Of a stretch of 8,697 nt of DNA, positions 5,300 through 8,697 are shown piece after piece. The position numbers and the translations under genes are program-made. Source of the stretch: Lachnospiraceae bacterium (GTDB taxonomy: Bacteria > Bacillota > Clostridia > Lachnospirales > Lachnospiraceae). The stretch spans positions 1 to 8,697 of the forward strand of contig JAFOCX010000092.1 in NCBI GenBank assembly GCA_017380975.1, read 5' to 3'. Under the pieces are notes generated by a model. The model saw only the letters and a list, made by a program, of their open reading frames with translations. It had not been told where the DNA came from and did not search any database. Numbering within the stretch: position 1 is the first letter of the stretch; every line of letters begins with the position of its first letter.

Positions 5300-6608
5300 A
5301 TTCTTCCTCCTCCGTCCGTTTCAAAATATAGAGCCCCTGAATAACATTAAACAAAACAAACGTTGCCAGGACAGAACTGCCGCCGTAACTGACAAACGGA
5401 AGGGTCACTCCAGTGGACGGAATAAATTTCACAACTCCTCCAACTGTTAAAAATACCTGTGTAATGTACATGATCCCTAATCCAAATGCGATCAGTTTAT
5501 AAAACATCGCCTGCATCTTAACTGCTATGATCATGAACTGCATGAAGCATCCCACACAGATGAATAAAAGACAGAGTGCATAAATCACTCCCAGTTCCTC
5601 GGAAATGGCAGCGAACACAAAATCCTTATCCACAACCGGTATTTTCTGCGGCATACCCTGATACAGTCCAAGACCAAACCAGCCTCCGGTTCCCATAGCA
5701 AACAGTCCCTGTGTCACCTGATATCCTTTATCGTCAATATCGGCCCACGGATCTCTCCATGCCTCCACACGACGGCGCACGTGAGAAAACAGATTGTACG
5801 CTGCTGCAGCTGCTGCAGAACCACTCATTACTCCGGCTCCCAGATACAGCCAGTTGGACGTTGCCACAAACAACATGAATAAATACGTGATAAAGAAGAT
5901 CAACGCGCTTCCCAGATCTCTGGATAATACCAGGATCACCACATGAAGCGCTGCGATCACAGTCGTGATCGCCACATCTTTAAACTTCGTTGACCGGTAT
6001 AGTCTGGCTGCAGCGAAGAACACAAAACTGATCTTCACAAATTCTGACGGCTGGACTGAAATACCGCCGACCGTAAGGCTTAGCTGTGCACCAAAAGAAG
6101 TGTTTCCTGCGATACAGACAAATGCCAGGATCAGTACCCCCAGAATACCGTAAAGCCATGCGAGTTTTACCAACTGCCACACCCGGTCAATGATAAACGG
6201 AATGATCCATGTCACAACCGCGGATACGACCACGATCAGAAACTGCCGCATGGCACGTTCCGGATTTAATCTGGTCAAAATGATAAATCCGGTACCAAGG
6301 AGCATACAGATGTTATTTAACAGCAGTCTTGATATTTTCTTATAAAAAAACTTTGACAACGACAGATAGCATACAAAAAACAACACCTGCATGCCATAAA
6401 ACAAAATCAGTTCCTCTGACTTTGTATTCAGCACGATCAGCAGATTCGCCAGAAAATGCAGCATAAACATACAGACCAGCTGTCTGCTGCATGCATAGTT
6501 CCGGTCCTCCTCATTTTTCATAGAGAAGAACCGGAAGTTGTAATACGTGTAAATCGCGATCAGTAAAATAATCAGATACCTGGAAATCTCCACGATCAGA
6601 TTTGTCAA
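5286..6608 (-). CDS. SEDS family peptidoglycan glycosyltransferase (FtsW/RodA/SpoVE), TTG start
   Basis: The 440-residue polytopic membrane protein has about ten hydrophobic segments (near 5-25, 44-61, 66-86, 96-112, 121-140, 147-166, 212-250, 252-271, 335-362, 370-392 and 405-428; some may merge). Family hallmarks are QPSEFVKI (186-193), the loop GYQVTQGLFAMGTGGWFGLG (295-314), DFVFAAISEELG (329-340) and LPFVSYGGSS (403-412). D329 matches the essential aspartate of SEDS polymerases (D262 in E. coli RodA), where most members read TDFIF. These enzymes polymerise lipid II into glycan strands with a cognate class B PBP, here encoded immediately downstream and overlapping. The start is TTG at 6606-6608, chosen because AGGTGA (6613-6618) is correctly spaced and the next ATG (residue 30) would delete the first membrane helix. 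The C-terminus is acidic (EEEEYEE). Confidence 0.93.
   Translation of the reverse strand: MTNLIVEISRYLIILLIAIYTYYNFRFFSMKNEEDRNYACSRQLVCMFMLHFLANLLIVLNTKSEELILFYGMQVLFFVCYLSLSKFFYKKISRLLLNNICMLLGTGFIILTRLNPERAMRQFLIVVVSAVVTWIIPFIIDRVWQLVKLAWLYGILGVLILAFVCIAGNTSFGAQLSLTVGGISVQPSEFVKISFVFFAAARLYRSTKFKDVAITTVIAALHVVILVLSRDLGSALIFFITYLFMLFVATSNWLYLGAGVMSGSAAAAAAYNLFSHVRRRVEAWRDPWADIDDKGYQVTQGLFAMGTGGWFGLGLYQGMPQKIPVVDKDFVFAAISEELGVIYALCLLFICVGCFMQFMIIAVKMQAMFYKLIAFGLGIMYITQVFLTVGGVVKFIPSTGVTLPFVSYGGSSVLATFVLFNVIQGLYILKRTEEEEYEEG
5306..5311 (-). promoter_or_regulatory. PBP ribosome binding site inside the SEDS coding region
   Basis: AGGAGG lies 6 nt before the PBP ATG, within the codons for the Glu-rich C-terminus of the SEDS protein. 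The acidic tail is therefore written partly by the constraint of keeping this ribosome binding site. Confidence 0.75.
5801..5818 (-). repeat. Perfect 9-bp direct repeat (CTGCTGCAG x2) coding for an Ala6 run in the SEDS protein
   Basis: Two adjacent copies of CTGCTGCAG encode most of SAAAAAA (residues 264-270) in a membrane segment of the SEDS protein. The sequence is both a direct repeat and internally palindromic. Copy-number change would be in frame (three residues per copy). Confidence 0.6.
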
Positions 6609-6612
6609 TCTA

Positions 6613-6618
6613 TCACCT
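6613..6618 (-). promoter_or_regulatory. SEDS gene ribosome binding site overlapping the U32 stop codon
   Basis: Minus-strand AGGTGA uses two bases of the U32 stop codon TAG (6617-6619) and precedes the TTG start by 4 nt (7 nt from AGG). It decides the non-ATG start and suggests coupling to the U32 gene. The weak site and TTG codon predict modest expression. Confidence 0.6.
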
Positions 6619-8697
6619 ACTCTACACCGCGTTTAAAATGTCCGCGGGTGAAATTTGCCAATGGAGCTGCTTTTCTGCCCTCCATATATTCTGCATGGAA
6701 TGCAGTCAGGATTTTTTCTGTCTCGATCCGGTCTTCGATAGTAAAGTTCAGGCGAAGAACGGATGGCTCAAATCTCTCCACTTCCTCCGATAATCCCAGA
6801 AGAGACATCGGACTTTCATTGTAAATCGTATTGTAACAGAAGCGGCACTGATTGCGTACCGGCATCTCTTTTCCTTTTCTGTCTTTTAAGAAGAGAAGCT
6901 CCGGTTTTCCTGTACAGCCTTCTGTCGTCTTTTTAATACAGTTTGCAGAAACCATCATCGGAAGATAACCATAAATGATCATCTCATCATTGCCTCCGCG
7001 CTCTGTGATCTCACGACCGTTTAACTCTACCGGAATCGTTTTTCTGTCTGCGCCATACTCATCCATCATTCCGGAAGCCACAGAGTTGAATGTATACATG
7101 CCATGATCAAAGAATAACTTTGCACCCGGAACGTATTTCTGCATAAAGCCCGGCTCCTCCATTGCTGCCACACCAAAAGCATCAAAGCCTGCATTTTTAA
7201 GCAGTTCCAGATTTTTAAGGAAATAACGCTCTGCATGAGTGCGGAAAATTCTCGGAAGCATCAGATAACAGGAGATACCTGCATCATGACATCGATCTGC
7301 CAGTGTTTTCCAACCGTTTGCGTCAAATTCCTCAGATGCCAGATAAATGCCATAAGAAGCGTTTGCTCCGGATTCGATCCACTCTGCCATACGACCGAAA
7401 GCGGCTTCAAACTGCTCTTTGCTGTTGACAAGGGCTGCAAATTCTTTCTTCTGCTCTTCCATTGTATCTGCAGACTGCATCGTACATCTTGTAAGTGCTT
7501 TCAGGTTAGAACCATCTTCCTCCGGATCTTCCACCTGACGCTTATGTCCCTGAAGCAAACCTTTTTCAAGGCCCTCCAATGCCTCACGTCGCATGGAATT
7601 TAACGCCTGAACCGGTACAAAAATGTTTCCTTTGATGGTAATATCGAGTTTTTCAAACTCAAACGGTGAATCTCCGGTCTTCATCAACTGCCTGCGGATC
7701 CTTGCTTCGTCCATCGGAGCATTCTTCGCTTCCTCAACGATATCACCGTCTACCCAGCAGATCATGGAGGCTGCACTTGCAAGTTTCGTATCATACGTTT
7801 CATTTTCAGCGGCTCTTCCTGTCAACTCTGCAGTAAGAGTTAATCTCGCCGGCTTGCCCACTTCAAAATAGGCTGTTCCCTGAATCTTCTCTTTCTTTAC
7901 CGCATCCACATACAGACGGTCCAAACGGTCAAATAACTCTTGATTGCCCTCTCGGAACGCAGGTTTTTCTTTTAACACGACCATATCACGTCCATTGTGC
8001 ACGCGATAAAAACCGTCAGACTGTCCGCCGCGGTCAAACAGATCCAGGAGCATACGCTTGTCTGCCGGATCTACTTTATACCCATTACGGCCATGTTTTA
8101 AATACATATCCACATATTTGCGATACATACTTACAACACCTGCTGTATATCTCGGACTCTTCATACGTCCTTCGATCTTCAGAGAACATACTCCGGCTTC
8201 CAGAATATCCGGGATCAGGTCCAGTGTGCAAAGATCCTTCAGGCTGAGAACGTATTTTTCATTTTTCTTATTGATATATCTTCCGTCACGAACCACATCA
8301 AACGGAAGACGGCACGGCTGTGCACAGCGGCCGCGGTTTCCGCTTCTTCCTCCGATCAGGCTGGAAAACAGACACTGTCCGGAATAACAATAGCAAAGAG
8401 CACCATGAACGAAAGTCTCGATCTCAAGACCTGTCTCGTCATAGATCTCACGGATCTCTCCCAATGTCAGTTCACGGGCCGGCACCACTCGCACTGCTCC
8501 CATCTCTTTTAACTTTGATGCGCTGTATTTTCCGGTTACAGTCATCTGTGTGCTCACATGAATGTCCATCTTCGGAAAATGCTCACGCACATAACGAAAT
8601 ACGCCAAGGTCCTGCACGATCACCGCATCCAGACCGGCTTCATAGTACGGCTTTAAGTACTCGTAGAGATCCGGAAGTTCCTTCTCTTTTACCAGCG
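6617..8697 (-). CDS. U32 family peptidase / RlhA-like protein with DUF3656-like C-terminal region (5' end beyond right edge)
   Basis: The frame is open to the right edge (693 codons visible); the true start is outside. The GTG at 8621-8623 is internal, since the upstream codons LVKEKELPDLYEYLKPYYEAGLDA match the ordinary U32 barrel. About 90 N-terminal residues are probably missing. Counting from 8623, the U32 signature ETFVHGALCYCYSGQCLFS is at 69-87. Cysteines C77, C84, C100, C104 and C132 (LKDLC) include likely [4Fe-4S] ligands, as known for UbiU/UbiV and expected for RlhA and TrhP. SLKIEGRMKS (147-156) is also conserved. The C-terminal half resembles DUF3656 and ends in a second Cys group (C562, C570, C593, C596). 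E. coli RlhA hydroxylates 23S rRNA C2501; Firmicute members with this layout are usually labelled peptidases, so an RNA-modification role is as likely as proteolysis. It heads the SEDS-PBP run in this window, 8 nt upstream. Confidence 0.9.
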   Translation of the reverse strand, partial: LVKEKELPDLYEYLKPYYEAGLDAVIVQDLGVFRYVREHFPKMDIHVSTQMTVTGKYSASKLKEMGAVRVVPARELTLGEIREIYDETGLEIETFVHGALCYCYSGQCLFSSLIGGRSGNRGRCAQPCRLPFDVVRDGRYINKKNEKYVLSLKDLCTLDLIPDILEAGVCSLKIEGRMKSPRYTAGVVSMYRKYVDMYLKHGRNGYKVDPADKRMLLDLFDRGGQSDGFYRVHNGRDMVVLKEKPAFREGNQELFDRLDRLYVDAVKKEKIQGTAYFEVGKPARLTLTAELTGRAAENETYDTKLASAASMICWVDGDIVEEAKNAPMDEARIRRQLMKTGDSPFEFEKLDITIKGNIFVPVQALNSMRREALEGLEKGLLQGHKRQVEDPEEDGSNLKALTRCTMQSADTMEEQKKEFAALVNSKEQFEAAFGRMAEWIESGANASYGIYLASEEFDANGWKTLADRCHDAGISCYLMLPRIFRTHAERYFLKNLELLKNAGFDAFGVAAMEEPGFMQKYVPGAKLFFDHGMYTFNSVASGMMDEYGADRKTIPVELNGREITERGGNDEMIIYGYLPMMVSANCIKKTTEGCTGKPELLFLKDRKGKEMPVRNQCRFCYNTIYNESPMSLLGLSEEVERFEPSVLRLNFTIEDRIETEKILTAFHAEYMEGRKAAPLANFTRGHFKRGVE

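Noticed and set aside
6586..6608. TTGACA on the minus strand at 6603-6608, a perfect -35 hexamer
   Set aside because: It coincides with the SEDS TTG start codon and has no -10-like hexamer 16-18 nt downstream (the sequence there is near TTCCAG).
6691..6718. Plus-strand hairpin CTGCAT-3-ATGCAG followed by a T run, resembling a terminator
   Set aside because: It is inside the U32 coding region on the non-coding strand, with a 5-nt gap before the T run and no plus-strand gene to terminate.
1..8697. Mobile element, prophage, CRISPR or defence island
   Set aside because: No transposase, integrase, terminal inverted repeats, regularly spaced repeats or defence-type domains were found; all genes are housekeeping, transport or general enzymes on one strand.

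Overview
The window looks like chromosomal DNA of a low-to-mid GC Firmicute, most probably a gut Clostridia (Lachnospiraceae-like). This is inferred from strong AGGAGG-type ribosome binding sites, sigma-A type promoters, an Ala/Thr/Glu-rich lipoprotein linker and the protein styles. No 16S or marker comparison was possible. All seven genes are on the minus strand, so the window reads right to left. There is no tRNA, rRNA, CRISPR array, insertion sequence or phage gene, and no gene-free stretch exceeds 190 bases.

Region 1 (8697 down to 1862) is a compact run of four genes. They are a U32-family peptidase/RNA-hydroxylation-type protein whose start lies beyond the right edge, a SEDS-family FtsW/RodA glycosyltransferase, a class B penicillin-binding protein, and a cytoplasmic S9-family prolyl-oligopeptidase-like serine peptidase. 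Junctions are 8 nt, a 14-nt overlap, and 12 nt, with each ribosome binding site sitting on or inside the end of the preceding gene. This is strong evidence for one transcript and for translational coupling. The SEDS protein and the PBP are a textbook pair: one polymerises glycan strands from lipid II and the other crosslinks the stem peptides.

Region 2 (1861 to 403) holds a NUDIX hydrolase and a small metal-dependent amidohydrolase. A well-formed promoter (TTGCAA-17-TATACT) precedes the NUDIX gene, a hairpin with a short U tract lies between the two genes, and a rho-independent terminator overlaps the amidohydrolase stop codon. No convincing terminator separates Region 1 from Region 2, so Region 1 transcripts may run on.

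Region 3 (402 to 1) starts a new unit: a 187-nt intergenic region with a near-consensus promoter (TTGACG-17-TACAAT) and several inverted and direct repeats, then the first 75 codons of a lipoprotein that looks like the substrate-binding protein of a TrpX-type (ABC_sub_bind) ABC transporter. The repeats around this promoter are the least explained element here. I see no clearly novel defence or mobile system; most of the window is ordinary housekeeping and transport DNA.
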